From the NCBI GenBank assembly GCA_903919205.1, contig CAIXHE010000143.1, positions 1-40,881 of the forward strand: a DNA stretch of 40,881 bases. Reading direction: 5' to 3'. The position numbers and the translations under genes were made by a program. Position 1 is the stretch's first letter; each line of letters starts with the position of its first letter. This stretch comes from an uncultured Opitutaceae bacterium (GTDB lineage: Bacteria; Verrucomicrobiota; Verrucomicrobiia; Opitutales; Opitutaceae). Shown here piece after piece: positions 9,363 to 19,995 of this stretch. Below the pieces are notes generated by a model that searched no databases, was not told where the DNA came from, and saw only the letters and a list, made by a program, of their open reading frames with translations.

Positions 9363-11558
9363 ATGCGAGTCCAAATATCCACGATCTATGCGTTGATTCT
9401 AGGCCTGACCGTAGCGGTAGCGTCGTCCCTTTCCGCCCAAACAGCATCCGAGACTCCTTCCCCGGCTAGCTATGGAAGTGACGTGTTCTTGAATCCCGTG
9501 GTTGTCCACGGTGACAAGGACGACCCTTTCTTCGCGCATTCAGCGAGTTCGGCGACGAAGACCGAGACGCCACTTCTGGACCTCCCACAGACCGTCAATG
9601 TCGTGCCAAGGGATCTCTTTTCGCTGCAAGGCGCTCGATCCCTCGAGGACGCCCTCTTGAACGTGGCCGGTGTGAGCCCGTCGGTCGGGGACGGCCAGCG
9701 CGATCAGGTCTATATCCGCGGCTTCAGCGCGCAGTACGACCAATACCTGGATGGCGTCAGGGACGACGCGATGTACTTCCGCGACCTCGCCAACATCGAT
9801 CGCATCGAGGTGCTCGAGGGTCCCTCGGCCGTTCTATACGGGCACGGTTCGGCCGGCGGCATCGTGGACCGCATCTCCCGTCTTCCTGTGCAAACGCCGG
9901 TGGGATCGCTCGAGGTCACCTGCGGAAGCTGGGATGAACGCCGCGTTGAACTCGATTCGGGTGGCCCGCTGGGTTCGCCGTCGCTTGCCTACCGCCTCGA
10001 CGCCGCCGCGGAGGATTCGGGCGGATTTCGCGACCAATACTTTCTCAAGCGCTACCATCTGTCGCCTTCGATCGCCTGGCGGGCGAATTCCGACACGCGG
10101 ATTCTTCTCCAGTTCGACTACCTCGACGACCTCCGTCTCGATGACCTCGGTATTCCGGCCTTGGTCGGCGCGGCCGGCACGGGATTTACCGGAGAGGCGC
10201 CCGCCATACCCATCGGATCCTATTTTGGTTCGCCGGACTCGTTTGACAACGACTACGTGCGTGCGGCCGTGGACACGTCCACCCTGACCGTCGATCACCA
10301 ATTCAGCCCCGACGTGTTGCTACACGAGGTGTTCCGGGCAGAGCACTACACCCTGGATCGCAACAACATGCTGCCCACCGGGGTTTATATTCCGGGCGGG
10401 GGCATCTACACAGGCAACCTGGACAGCGTGTGGGTAGACCGCTCGCAGCGGCAGATTCTGCGCTTTGAAAACGACCTCTTCAACCAGCTCGAATGTTCGC
10501 TCAAGGCGACGACTTCACGAATCGCGCACACGGTTCTACTGGGACTGGAACTGGGCCGTCAGAGCGCCGACCTTCACGCAACTCTGCATAACGCCCCGGC
10601 CGTCGCGCTGGTCAACCCGGTATTGACCGACGTGCTGCCCGGAAGCGCACCCGCCTCCGTCACGGCCACGGCTGCTCGAGCGGACACGGCCGGGGTGTAC
10701 CTTCAGGACCAAATCTCCTTCTCCGAGCAATGGAAGGCCCTCGTGGGTATTCGGGGCGACCTCTACGAGGTCCTGCAGCAAAACAAGCGGCTCCCATTCA
10801 ACCAGCTTGAAAGCCTCAACCGCACGCTGAGTCCCCGCATGGGCGTCGTGTACGAGCCGACCCACGACCTGTCCGCCTATGCGACCATTAGCCAGTCTTT
10901 CTCCCCCGCGGCGGGCGATGGCATCTCGACCGCGGCAAGCACCGCGGCCCTGGCCCCCCTGCGGGCGACCAATTTCGAAATCGGGGCCAAGCGGTCTTTA
11001 CTCGGCGATTCCCTGAGCGCCACGGTTGCGATCTTCCAGCTTACACGGGACATCACCGAGACGAATCCCCTGTCCAACCTGACCACGGTCGCCGGCCAAC
11101 AGCGCAGCCGCGGGCTCGATCTCGTGCTCGCAGGACGGCTTTCAAAGCGCTGGTCGGTCTCGGCAAGCTATGAAATCCTCGATCCGGTCATCGTGAAGGG
11201 CGGCATTGATGGCGGCGGCGTCCTGCTCGACGGGAAAATGCCGTCGCTGGTGCCGCGCAACAGCGCGAGCGTTTACACCACGTTGGACCTGGGCCACGGG
11301 TTCGGCCTAGGCGGGGGCGCGGTGTCGATGGGCGGTCGCTTTACTTCGAACGACGACTCCGTGAGCTTGCCCGCGTTCACTGTGCTGAATGCCGTGGCCT
11401 ACTACAGAAACCGCAGGTGGGAGGCGCGGATCAACGCGAACAACCTCCTGAACCACCGTTACTTCATCACCGCGGGCGAGGGCACCGACTTTACCGGCCA
11501 GACGGTCATGCCCGGGGCGCCGCTCAACGTCTCGGGCACGATCGTGCGGCGTTTCTGA
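9363..11558 (+). CDS. TonB-dependent siderophore receptor
   Basis: A 731-residue outer-membrane receptor. Signal peptide at residues 1-26 (IYALILGLTVAVASSLSAQ). A possible TonB box lies in FLNPVVVHG. The plug domain contains LLDLPQTVNVVPRDLF, VYIRGFSAQYDQYLDGVRD and the signature IDRIEVLEGPSAVLYGHG, then a 22-strand-type barrel ending in the usual terminal aromatic (IVRRF). The YLDGVRDDAMYFRDLANIDRI segment is in the style of catecholate receptors such as Fiu. An in-frame ATG at 9342 would add seven residues before the signal peptide; 9363 is preferred. Its base composition and codon choice are visibly less GC-rich than the neighbours, suggesting acquisition. No TonB/ExbBD or siderophore genes lie in the window. 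Confidence 0.93.
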   Translation: MRVQISTIYALILGLTVAVASSLSAQTASETPSPASYGSDVFLNPVVVHGDKDDPFFAHSASSATKTETPLLDLPQTVNVVPRDLFSLQGARSLEDALLNVAGVSPSVGDGQRDQVYIRGFSAQYDQYLDGVRDDAMYFRDLANIDRIEVLEGPSAVLYGHGSAGGIVDRISRLPVQTPVGSLEVTCGSWDERRVELDSGGPLGSPSLAYRLDAAAEDSGGFRDQYFLKRYHLSPSIAWRANSDTRILLQFDYLDDLRLDDLGIPALVGAAGTGFTGEAPAIPIGSYFGSPDSFDNDYVRAAVDTSTLTVDHQFSPDVLLHEVFRAEHYTLDRNNMLPTGVYIPGGGIYTGNLDSVWVDRSQRQILRFENDLFNQLECSLKATTSRIAHTVLLGLELGRQSADLHATLHNAPAVALVNPVLTDVLPGSAPASVTATAARADTAGVYLQDQISFSEQWKALVGIRGDLYEVLQQNKRLPFNQLESLNRTLSPRMGVVYEPTHDLSAYATISQSFSPAAGDGISTAASTAALAPLRATNFEIGAKRSLLGDSLSATVAIFQLTRDITETNPLSNLTTVAGQQRSRGLDLVLAGRLSKRWSVSASYEILDPVIVKGGIDGGGVLLDGKMPSLVPRNSASVYTTLDLGHGFGLGGGAVSMGGRFTSNDDSVSLPAFTVLNAVAYYRNRRWEARINANNLLNHRYFITAGEGTDFTGQTVMPGAPLNVSGTIVRRF

Positions 11559-11996
11559 TGGAAGGATCGCAGCGGCCTATCCGGGCTCGCTTCGCGGGCG
11601 GCCCCTTCGGTCGCGGTCGCCCCGGTCGTCCGGAACGTCGCGCGGCTCGGGAATGGGGACTTGTAACCAGAACGGAGATACAGGGTCTCCCGACTCCGGG
11701 AATGCGGCTTGACGGAACAGGGTTTTGAGAAGCCGACACGTGCCAGGCGCTCGCGCGCTGGTGGTCCCCGCTTCGGCATGGAGGGCGGGCGCGGCCGTCC
11801 CGCCGAACGCCTCGGAGTCAACGGTAGTTCTGGACCTGCGCTTCGTCCTACCCTAATCACGGCGGGGCGTCCCGTGCGTTGCCGCAACGGGTGCACCTTG
11901 ATCCCCAAGATTTCCTTCCATTGACAGCCCGATGCCACAGAGATGTCGCGAGGCTCAGGCCTTCGCGTCCCGCGTGACGCAAACCGTCCCTAAGAC
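11559..11996. other. 438-bp stretch with no supported gene
   Basis: No open frame here has a recognisable protein pattern, and I see no tRNA fold. A short hairpin (CGTTG, CCG, CAACG) lies around 11877-11889. The composition rises to the chromosomal average after the lower-GC receptor gene, so this could be the scar of an insertion boundary, but no terminal repeats are evident. Confidence 0.5.
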
Positions 11997-14786
<2,790 letters not shown>

Positions 14787-14806
14787 GGGGGCGATTGCCG
14801 CCGCGC

Positions 14807-15772
14807 TCAGCCCGCCCGCTCGGACGACGAGCCGCGCACCCCCTTGGTCGCGCCCGCTCCCCGCGCAGCCGCCCGAAAGTCCCTTGGCAGCGCGTGCGCG
14901 TGCCGCCGGAAGAAGCTCGAGAAGTAGGCGCTGCTGCGGAAGCCCAGGCGCAGCCCGATCTGGGACGCGGAGTCGTCGGTGTGCGCGAGCAGGCGCTTGG
15001 CCTCGAGGACCAGGCGGTCGCGGATGTGGGAGCCCGGAGAGCGCCCGGTGTCCCGCAGCACGGAGCGGTGGAGGAAGGAGCGCGACACCCGCATGAACGA
15101 GGCCAGCTCCTTGACGGTCGTAAGGGGAGGGCACTCCAGGCGCAGGGCGTTCATGAACTCGCGCGTCGCGGCGGAATGCCATCCACGCGGGTCGCCGGGG
15201 GCGCCGCAGTCGGCGCCGCCGGGAACGGCGCTAAAGAGGATCAGCAGCAGGGCCTTCACCACCTCGCGCCGGTCGAACGCCGACTGCGCGGCGGGGTCCC
15301 GGATGACCGAGAAGATGCTTGCGATCAGGTCCTGGTCTGCGGCGCCGAGCTCGACCAGGCGGTCCCTGCGGGGCCTCAGGAACGAGACCAGCTGGCTGAA
15401 CGGGAGGTAGAAGTTCTCCCTCGAGGTGAAGGCCTGGCTGAGCGAGATGGCCGAGCCCTCGATCGCACAGGTCTCCTCCCATGAGTGCACCTCGCCCGGG
15501 CCCACGATCAGGAGGCTCGGCGAGCGGACATCAAGCCTCTCGAAGTCGAGCGAGAGCGTTCCCTGCCCCTGGCGGATCCAGAAGATCTCGAAGTGCGGGT
15601 GGCGGTGGATGAACGAGATGTCGTGGCGGGAGCCGTCGGCGCGACGGTGGTGTCCCTGGTCGTACTCGATCTCCCAGCTCGAGAGCCCCCCGAACTCGGG
15701 CGAGGCGGCCTCGTTCAGCTGGTAGGTGGGTATGCCGTGGCCGGAGATCCTGAAATTGGTCGCCGTCCACAT
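14807..15772 (-). CDS. AraC-family transcriptional regulator (creatininase operon)
   Basis: A 321-residue regulator. The N-terminal cupin-like sensor domain carries HPHFEIFWIRQGQGTL and LLIVGPGEVHSWEE. The C-terminal double helix-turn-helix, about residues 205-300, has VKELASFMRVSRSFLHRSV and IGLRLGFRSSAYFSSFFRR. It is the last gene of a minus-strand operon, starting 6 bp after the creatininase stop. It is a clear paralogue of the AraC regulator at 19996-20901: they share HPHFEIFW and a KALLLILFS core. It probably senses the ligand handled by the transporter/creatininase locus; this is inferred from position. Confidence 0.9.
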   Translation of the reverse strand: MWTATNFRISGHGIPTYQLNEAASPEFGGLSSWEIEYDQGHHRRADGSRHDISFIHRHPHFEIFWIRQGQGTLSLDFERLDVRSPSLLIVGPGEVHSWEETCAIEGSAISLSQAFTSRENFYLPFSQLVSFLRPRRDRLVELGAADQDLIASIFSVIRDPAAQSAFDRREVVKALLLILFSAVPGGADCGAPGDPRGWHSAATREFMNALRLECPPLTTVKELASFMRVSRSFLHRSVLRDTGRSPGSHIRDRLVLEAKRLLAHTDDSASQIGLRLGFRSSAYFSSFFRRHAHALPRDFRAAARGAGATKGVRGSSSERAG

Positions 15773-15778
15773 CGCAGG

Positions 15779-16594
15779 CTACCCGGCCGCGTCGTGGAGG
15801 CGCTTGCGCTCGTGGTAGGCCTTGGCGATCGCGTCGGCGACGCCCTGGCCGTCGCCGAGGAGCCACGCATGGCCCTTCTCGGCCGTGCCCGCCGTCGCGT
15901 CGCCCATGACGCCCGACTTGGAGAGGTCCTGGGACACCCAAGAGAAGGTGGCCGGGGCACGCTCGGCCCGGAGCTCGCCCGGGTCCGTGATCTTGCCCGC
16001 GTAGTCGCAGACGGAGAGGTCCGCGCGCACGTACTGCGGCTTCAGGGCGAGCAGCAGGGCCGTCTCCGCCTCGTTGGCGTGGTAGCCGAAGGCCTTCTCC
16101 TGAGGGGAGACCACCATCGTGCTCTTCTCGACGCTCAGGGTCTGCGTGTGCAGGCCCCACTTGGCCTCGATCTCGCGCAGGGTGTATCCCGCCGGCGCGA
16201 AGTTCCCGCCGTGGGTGTGCAGGACGTAGAGGGAGCGGAAGCCCCAGGCGTGCACCTGCTCGGCGATCGCGAGCATCAGCCTGCGCAGCGTCTTCTTGGA
16301 GATCGCCAGGGTCCCCGGGTAGCCGGAGTGCTCGTTGCTCTTGCCGATCGTGATGGGCGGGGCGATGTAGCAGGAGACGCCGGCCGGCAGGCGCTCGAGG
16401 GCGAGCGTGACCCAGGCCTCGCCCAGGAAGGAGTCCACGGCCACCGGCAGCTGGGGGCCGTGCTGCTCGATGGCGCCAAGGACGACGATCACCGGGGCCC
16501 ATGCCTTGTCGGGAAGCGCCGCTATCTGCTCCAAGGTCAGGCTCGGCAGGTAGCGCTTGCGGTAGGCCTGGACGTAGGGGGAGGGGAGGCTCAT
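15779..16594 (-). CDS. Creatininase-family amidohydrolase (intact metal site)
   Basis: A 271-residue member of the creatininase/FAPy-deformylase/MftE superfamily. The metal-binding signature is present: AIEQHGPQLPVAVD with Glu43, His45 and Asp54, HTHGGN with His128 (family usually NGHGGN), and YHANEAETALLL in place of the usual HAGExETS. Family members hydrolyse cyclic amides or formamides with two metals (Zn/Mn/Fe). The start at 16594 forms an ATGA overlap with the stop of the upstream gene, implying translational coupling; an ATG two codons earlier (16600) is also possible. It sits beside an NMT1/THI5-type ABC transporter, so it may process the imported compound. The substrate is not predictable. 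Confidence 0.85.
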   Translation of the reverse strand: MSLPSPYVQAYRKRYLPSLTLEQIAALPDKAWAPVIVVLGAIEQHGPQLPVAVDSFLGEAWVTLALERLPAGVSCYIAPPITIGKSNEHSGYPGTLAISKKTLRRLMLAIAEQVHAWGFRSLYVLHTHGGNFAPAGYTLREIEAKWGLHTQTLSVEKSTMVVSPQEKAFGYHANEAETALLLALKPQYVRADLSVCDYAGKITDPGELRAERAPATFSWVSQDLSKSGVMGDATAGTAEKGHAWLLGDGQGVADAIAKAYHERKRLHDAAG

Positions 16595-17376
16595 GGCCAT
16601 GTCTTGGTGGTTAGCACGCCGTCGGCCGCGAGGGGCGGGTGGTTTCGGATCTCGGACAGGAGCGACACCAGGTGGGACGAGACCTCCGCGAGCACGTTGG
16701 CGCCGGTGCCCGCGAGGGCCGGGTCGCCGCCCAGGAGAGCCGCGAGGAGCGCCTTCAATTTCGCTCGGTCGCCCCCGCGCACCGGGTCGAAGTCCAGGCC
16801 GAGGGAACTCAGCTGGATGCAGTACATCTGCAGCCCGCGCGCGATACGAACGTCCCGGCCGACGGCCTTGGTCACTTCCTCGTTCCACGGGCTCGCGTTC
16901 AGCAGGAGCACCTTGGAGAAGCCGGCCGCGTCCACCCAGCCGAGCACCTCCTCCAGGAGCTCGCATGCGGCGTCCGGATCGATCGGGAAGGCGCAGTAGG
17001 GCTTGGGGCCCAGCGCAAAGCGTACCGGGGGTATCACCAGCATGGCCAGGTCGGGCGAGCGCCGCAGCGAGGCCTCGCGGAGCACGGACATGAGGACCGC
17101 CTCCTCGGCGTCCAGCCCCGCGCCCAGGCCGTAGTCGGCGAAGCCCGCGATGGGGAGGACAACCACGGTCCTCTCCTTGTCGGGCCAGTTGGCGAACTCC
17201 GGCCAGCGCCGCCAGGGCCAGAAGGTGGCCTCGTCCGCAAGGCAGAGTTGAATGTCGGGAAGCGGGTCGGTGGGGGGGCTCACGGGTTTGGGTTTCGGGG
17301 ACCCACCCTGCACCCCGAGTGCCAACCGCGGGCCCCGGGTGAAGGTTTCGGTATATTTTTGATCTTTTTCGTCCAC
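16591..17376 (-). CDS. Degenerate creatininase-family protein (probable pseudoenzyme)
   Basis: 261 residues. The strand order resembles creatininases (VVVLPIAGFADYGLGAGLDAEE, then VLLLNASPWNEEV), but the metal residues are gone. Where the partner gene has Glu-Gln-His-Gly, this one has Ala80-Asp-Tyr82-Gly. Where the partner has His-x-His-Gly-Gly-Asn, it has Asn-Ala-Ser-Pro-Trp-Asn. It is the first gene of the operon and overlaps the intact creatininase by ATGA, so the pair may form a mixed complex. The N-terminus is uncertain: the first twelve codons lie in an AT-rich segment (about 17345-17376) that looks like promoter, and a TTG near residue 18 could be the true start. Assignment to the superfamily is by alignment of the motif positions with its neighbour. 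Confidence 0.65.
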   Translation of the reverse strand: MDEKDQKYTETFTRGPRLALGVQGGSPKPKPVSPPTDPLPDIQLCLADEATFWPWRRWPEFANWPDKERTVVVLPIAGFADYGLGAGLDAEEAVLMSVLREASLRRSPDLAMLVIPPVRFALGPKPYCAFPIDPDAACELLEEVLGWVDAAGFSKVLLLNASPWNEEVTKAVGRDVRIARGLQMYCIQLSSLGLDFDPVRGGDRAKLKALLAALLGGDPALAGTGANVLAEVSSHLVSLLSEIRNHPPLAADGVLTTKTWP

Positions 17377-17438
17377 CCCCCCTCAGGGGTCGGCCATGGG
17401 CATACCCCCTGCTAGGGAGCCGTGTCAATGCCCCCACC

Positions 17439-18215
17439 GTGGACACACCCAATCCCCCCCTTGTAAGCATAGCGGCCCTGCAGAAGCGCTACGGCCAGGG
17501 GGCCGTGGTGCTCGACGGCATCAACCTGGACGTCAACAAGGAGGAGTTCGTGAGCCTGATCGGCCCGAGCGGCTGCGGCAAGTCGACGCTCCTCAAGCTG
17601 ATCGCCTCGCTGAGCCCCGTCACCTCGGGCACGCTGACGGTCGACGGCATGAGCCCGAAGAACGCCCGCGAGGAGATGGCGTTCATCTTCCAGGAGGCCA
17701 CGCTTCTGCCCTGGCGCACGGTGACGCGCAACATCGAGCTCCCGCTCGAGGTCTCCAAGGTCGCGGCCGCCAAGCGCTCCGAGATCTGCGCCCGGATGCG
17801 CCACCTGGTGGGGCTCGACCACGTCCCGGAGCACTACCCCCGGCAGCTCTCCGGCGGCATGAAGATGCGCGTCTCGATCGCGCGCGCCCTGTCGGTCTCG
17901 CCGAAGATCCTGCTCCTGGACGAGCCCTTCGGCGCGCTCGACGAGATGACCCGAGACCGACTGAACGAGGAGCTGCTCGCCATCCGGGCGCAGCAGAAGT
18001 TCACGGCCTTCTTCGTGACCCACTCCGTGGCCGAGGCGGTGTTCCTGTCCTCGAGGATCATCGTGCTCGCCCCCAACCCCGGGCGCATCGCCCACGACTT
18101 CACGGTCCCTTTTCCCTACCCGCGCACGGCGGAGACCCGGGAGTCCCCGGAGTTCCAGCGCTGCGTCGCGGAGGTCTCGCGCATCCTTCGGTCCGTCAGC
18201 CCCGCCCACCCATGA
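17439..18215 (+). CDS. ABC transporter ATPase, SsuB/TauB/ThiZ type
   Basis: A 258-residue ATPase energising import by the following permease. Walker A GPSGCGKSTLL, Q-loop FIFQEATLLPWRTV, signature LSGGMKMRVSIARAL, Walker B ILLLDEPFGALDEMT and switch His in FVTHSVAEAVFLSSR are all intact. The LPWRTV and PFGALDEMTR details are typical of the nitrate/taurine/hydroxymethylpyrimidine importer ATPases. The GTG at 17439 is the chosen start; the ATG at 17428 is out of frame. It diverges from the creatininase operon with 62 bp between, so control is probably shared. The stop overlaps the permease start (ATGA). Confidence 0.93.
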   Translation: MDTPNPPLVSIAALQKRYGQGAVVLDGINLDVNKEEFVSLIGPSGCGKSTLLKLIASLSPVTSGTLTVDGMSPKNAREEMAFIFQEATLLPWRTVTRNIELPLEVSKVAAAKRSEICARMRHLVGLDHVPEHYPRQLSGGMKMRVSIARALSVSPKILLLDEPFGALDEMTRDRLNEELLAIRAQQKFTAFFVTHSVAEAVFLSSRIIVLAPNPGRIAHDFTVPFPYPRTAETRESPEFQRCVAEVSRILRSVSPAHP

Positions 18216-18997
18216 GGAAATATGTCAACTGGCTCCTGCCCGCCCTCGCGGGCATCCTTATCCTGGCCGCGTGGACAGGCGTGAAGGAGGTCTTCGGCAT
18301 CCGCAACTTCGTCCTGCCGAGCCCGCTGCGCATCCTCCAGGCGGCCATCAAGGAGCGGGCGGTGCTCCTCGCGGCCGCGGAGATCACGATCACGGGGGCG
18401 GCCCTCGGGTTCGTGGCCGCGGCGCTGATCGGCTTCCTGGCGTCGATGGTCATGTCGCTCTCGGCCAGCTTCCGCCTGAGCCTCTACCCGTACATCCTGG
18501 TGCTCCAGATGACGCCGATCATGATCTTCGCCCCGGTGCTCGTCATCTGGATGGGCCCCGGCCTGCCGACCGTGACGGTCATCACGTTCCTCATCTGCTT
18601 CTTCCCGATCGTGGCCAACACGACCCAGGGCCTGATCTCCGTCGACAAGAACATGGTGGACCTCTTCCGGATGATCAACGCCGACCGCGTGCAGGAGGTG
18701 CTGCTCCTGCGGGTCCCGCATGCCCTGCCGTACTTCCTCACGGGGCTGCGGATCGCCGGGAGCATCGCGATGATCGGCGGCATCACCGGCGACCTCTTCG
18801 CGGGCAACACCTCGGGCAACGCGGGCGGCATCGGCTACATGGTGCTGGTGTACGACGGCCAGCTGAAGATACCGGAGCTCTGGGCCGCGGGATTCACGGC
18901 CTGCCTCTGCGGGTTCGTCTTCGTAACGGTGGTGCTCGGCCTCAACTGGTGGCTGCTGCGCAAGTGGCATGACTCGATCGTGAAGTCCGACGTCTAA
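18212..18997 (+). CDS. ABC transporter permease, SsuC/ThiX type
   Basis: 261 residues with about six membrane helices, the first at residues 7-22 (LLPALAGILILAAWTG). The binding-protein-dependent permease EAA-type loop is seen around MINADRVQEVLLLRVPHALPYF. The family-typical FVLPSPLRIL motif follows the first helix. ATGA overlap with the ATPase shows tight coupling, and the lipoprotein gene follows after 6 bp. The permease belongs to the family that serves sulfonate, nitrate, pyrimidine or riboflavin uptake; the sequence alone does not choose among them. Confidence 0.92.
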   Translation: MRKYVNWLLPALAGILILAAWTGVKEVFGIRNFVLPSPLRILQAAIKERAVLLAAAEITITGAALGFVAAALIGFLASMVMSLSASFRLSLYPYILVLQMTPIMIFAPVLVIWMGPGLPTVTVITFLICFFPIVANTTQGLISVDKNMVDLFRMINADRVQEVLLLRVPHALPYFLTGLRIAGSIAMIGGITGDLFAGNTSGNAGGIGYMVLVYDGQLKIPELWAAGFTACLCGFVFVTVVLGLNWWLLRKWHDSIVKSDV

Positions 18998-19003
18998 GGC
19001 CCG

Positions 19004-19984
19004 ATGACGCGCGCCCTCCTGCTCGGGGTCCTCCTGCTGCTCGCCGCCGGCTGCTCCAGGGCCCCGTCGACGCCGGCCAAGCCGGGCGAGCGGCCGCTGG
19101 TGAAGGTTACCCTGCAGACCGACTTCTACGCGCAGGCCGAGCACGGGGGCTTCTACCAGGCGCTCCTCAAGGGCTTCTACCGCGAGGAGGGCCTCGACGT
19201 GAAGATCATCCAGGGCGGCCCGATGGCGCCCGTCGGTCTCAACCTCGCGACGGGCATCGTCCAGTTCTCGATCGGCCGCAGCGACGACGCGATCATCAGC
19301 GTCTCTCACGACATCCCCTTCGTGGTGATCGCCGCGATGATGCAGAACGACCCGCAGGCGCTGATGGTGCACAGGGAGAGCCCGGTCAGGAAATTCGAGG
19401 ACCTGAACGGCCGGGTCGTCATGACCAACCCGGGCGCGGCGTGGGCGTCCTACCTCATGCAGACCCACCACATGAAGTTCTACATCATGCCCATGAACTA
19501 CGGCATGGCCCAGTTCATGGCGGACCCCGGCTTCATCCAGCAGTGCTTCGCGACCAATGAGCCGTTCTACGTCGAGCAGAACGGGCAGCACGCCCGGGTG
19601 CTCATGATCTCAGACGGCGGTTACGACCCCTACCGCGTGATCCTGGCGAACGCCGACTATGCGGCGAAGCATCCCGACGTCGCGCGCGCCTTCGCTCGTG
19701 CCTCGATTCGCGGGTGGGAGGACTACCTCCATGGCGACCCCTCTCTCGCCAACGCCGAGATCGGGAAGTTGAACCTCCAGATGACGCCCCCCTTCTTGGC
19801 CTACGCGATCCAGGCGATGAAGGACTACAAGCTCGTGGAGGGCGACCCCGCGAAGGGGCAGGGGATGGGCCTGATCTCCCGCAAGCGCATGCAGAGGCTG
19901 ATCGACATCCTAGACTCGCTGAAGATGCTGGACCGCAAGGTGACGGTGGACGAGGTCGTCACCTCCGACTACCTGAGGCCGTAG
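19004..19984 (+). CDS. NMT1/THI5-like substrate-binding lipoprotein
   Basis: 326 residues. A lipoprotein signal peptide ends in LLLAAGC (lipidation Cys near residue 17). The mature protein begins with the NMT1/THI5 pattern TDFYAQAEHGGFYQALLKGF followed by EEGLDVKIIQGG, the family's first beta-alpha unit. Homologues bind thiamine pyrimidine precursors, riboflavin, taurine or nitrate. It is the third gene of the ABC operon. A close paralogue's C-terminus lies at 40594-40881 (shared GDPA.G...GL..R.R and MTP.F patterns). The next gene is convergent after 11 bp. The ligand is unknown; the Glu-His-Gly-Gly segment is near the usual pyrimidine-binding site, which hints at a heterocycle but is only suggestive. 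Confidence 0.88.
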   Translation: MTRALLLGVLLLLAAGCSRAPSTPAKPGERPLVKVTLQTDFYAQAEHGGFYQALLKGFYREEGLDVKIIQGGPMAPVGLNLATGIVQFSIGRSDDAIISVSHDIPFVVIAAMMQNDPQALMVHRESPVRKFEDLNGRVVMTNPGAAWASYLMQTHHMKFYIMPMNYGMAQFMADPGFIQQCFATNEPFYVEQNGQHARVLMISDGGYDPYRVILANADYAAKHPDVARAFARASIRGWEDYLHGDPSLANAEIGKLNLQMTPPFLAYAIQAMKDYKLVEGDPAKGQGMGLISRKRMQRLIDILDSLKMLDRKVTVDEVVTSDYLRP

Positions 19985-19995
19985 TGCAAAGACAC

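Noticed and set aside
11709-11924. 71-codon open frame in the gap after the TonB receptor
   Set aside because: Arg/Gly-rich with no recognisable pattern or good start; the opposite strand gives equally meaningless frames.
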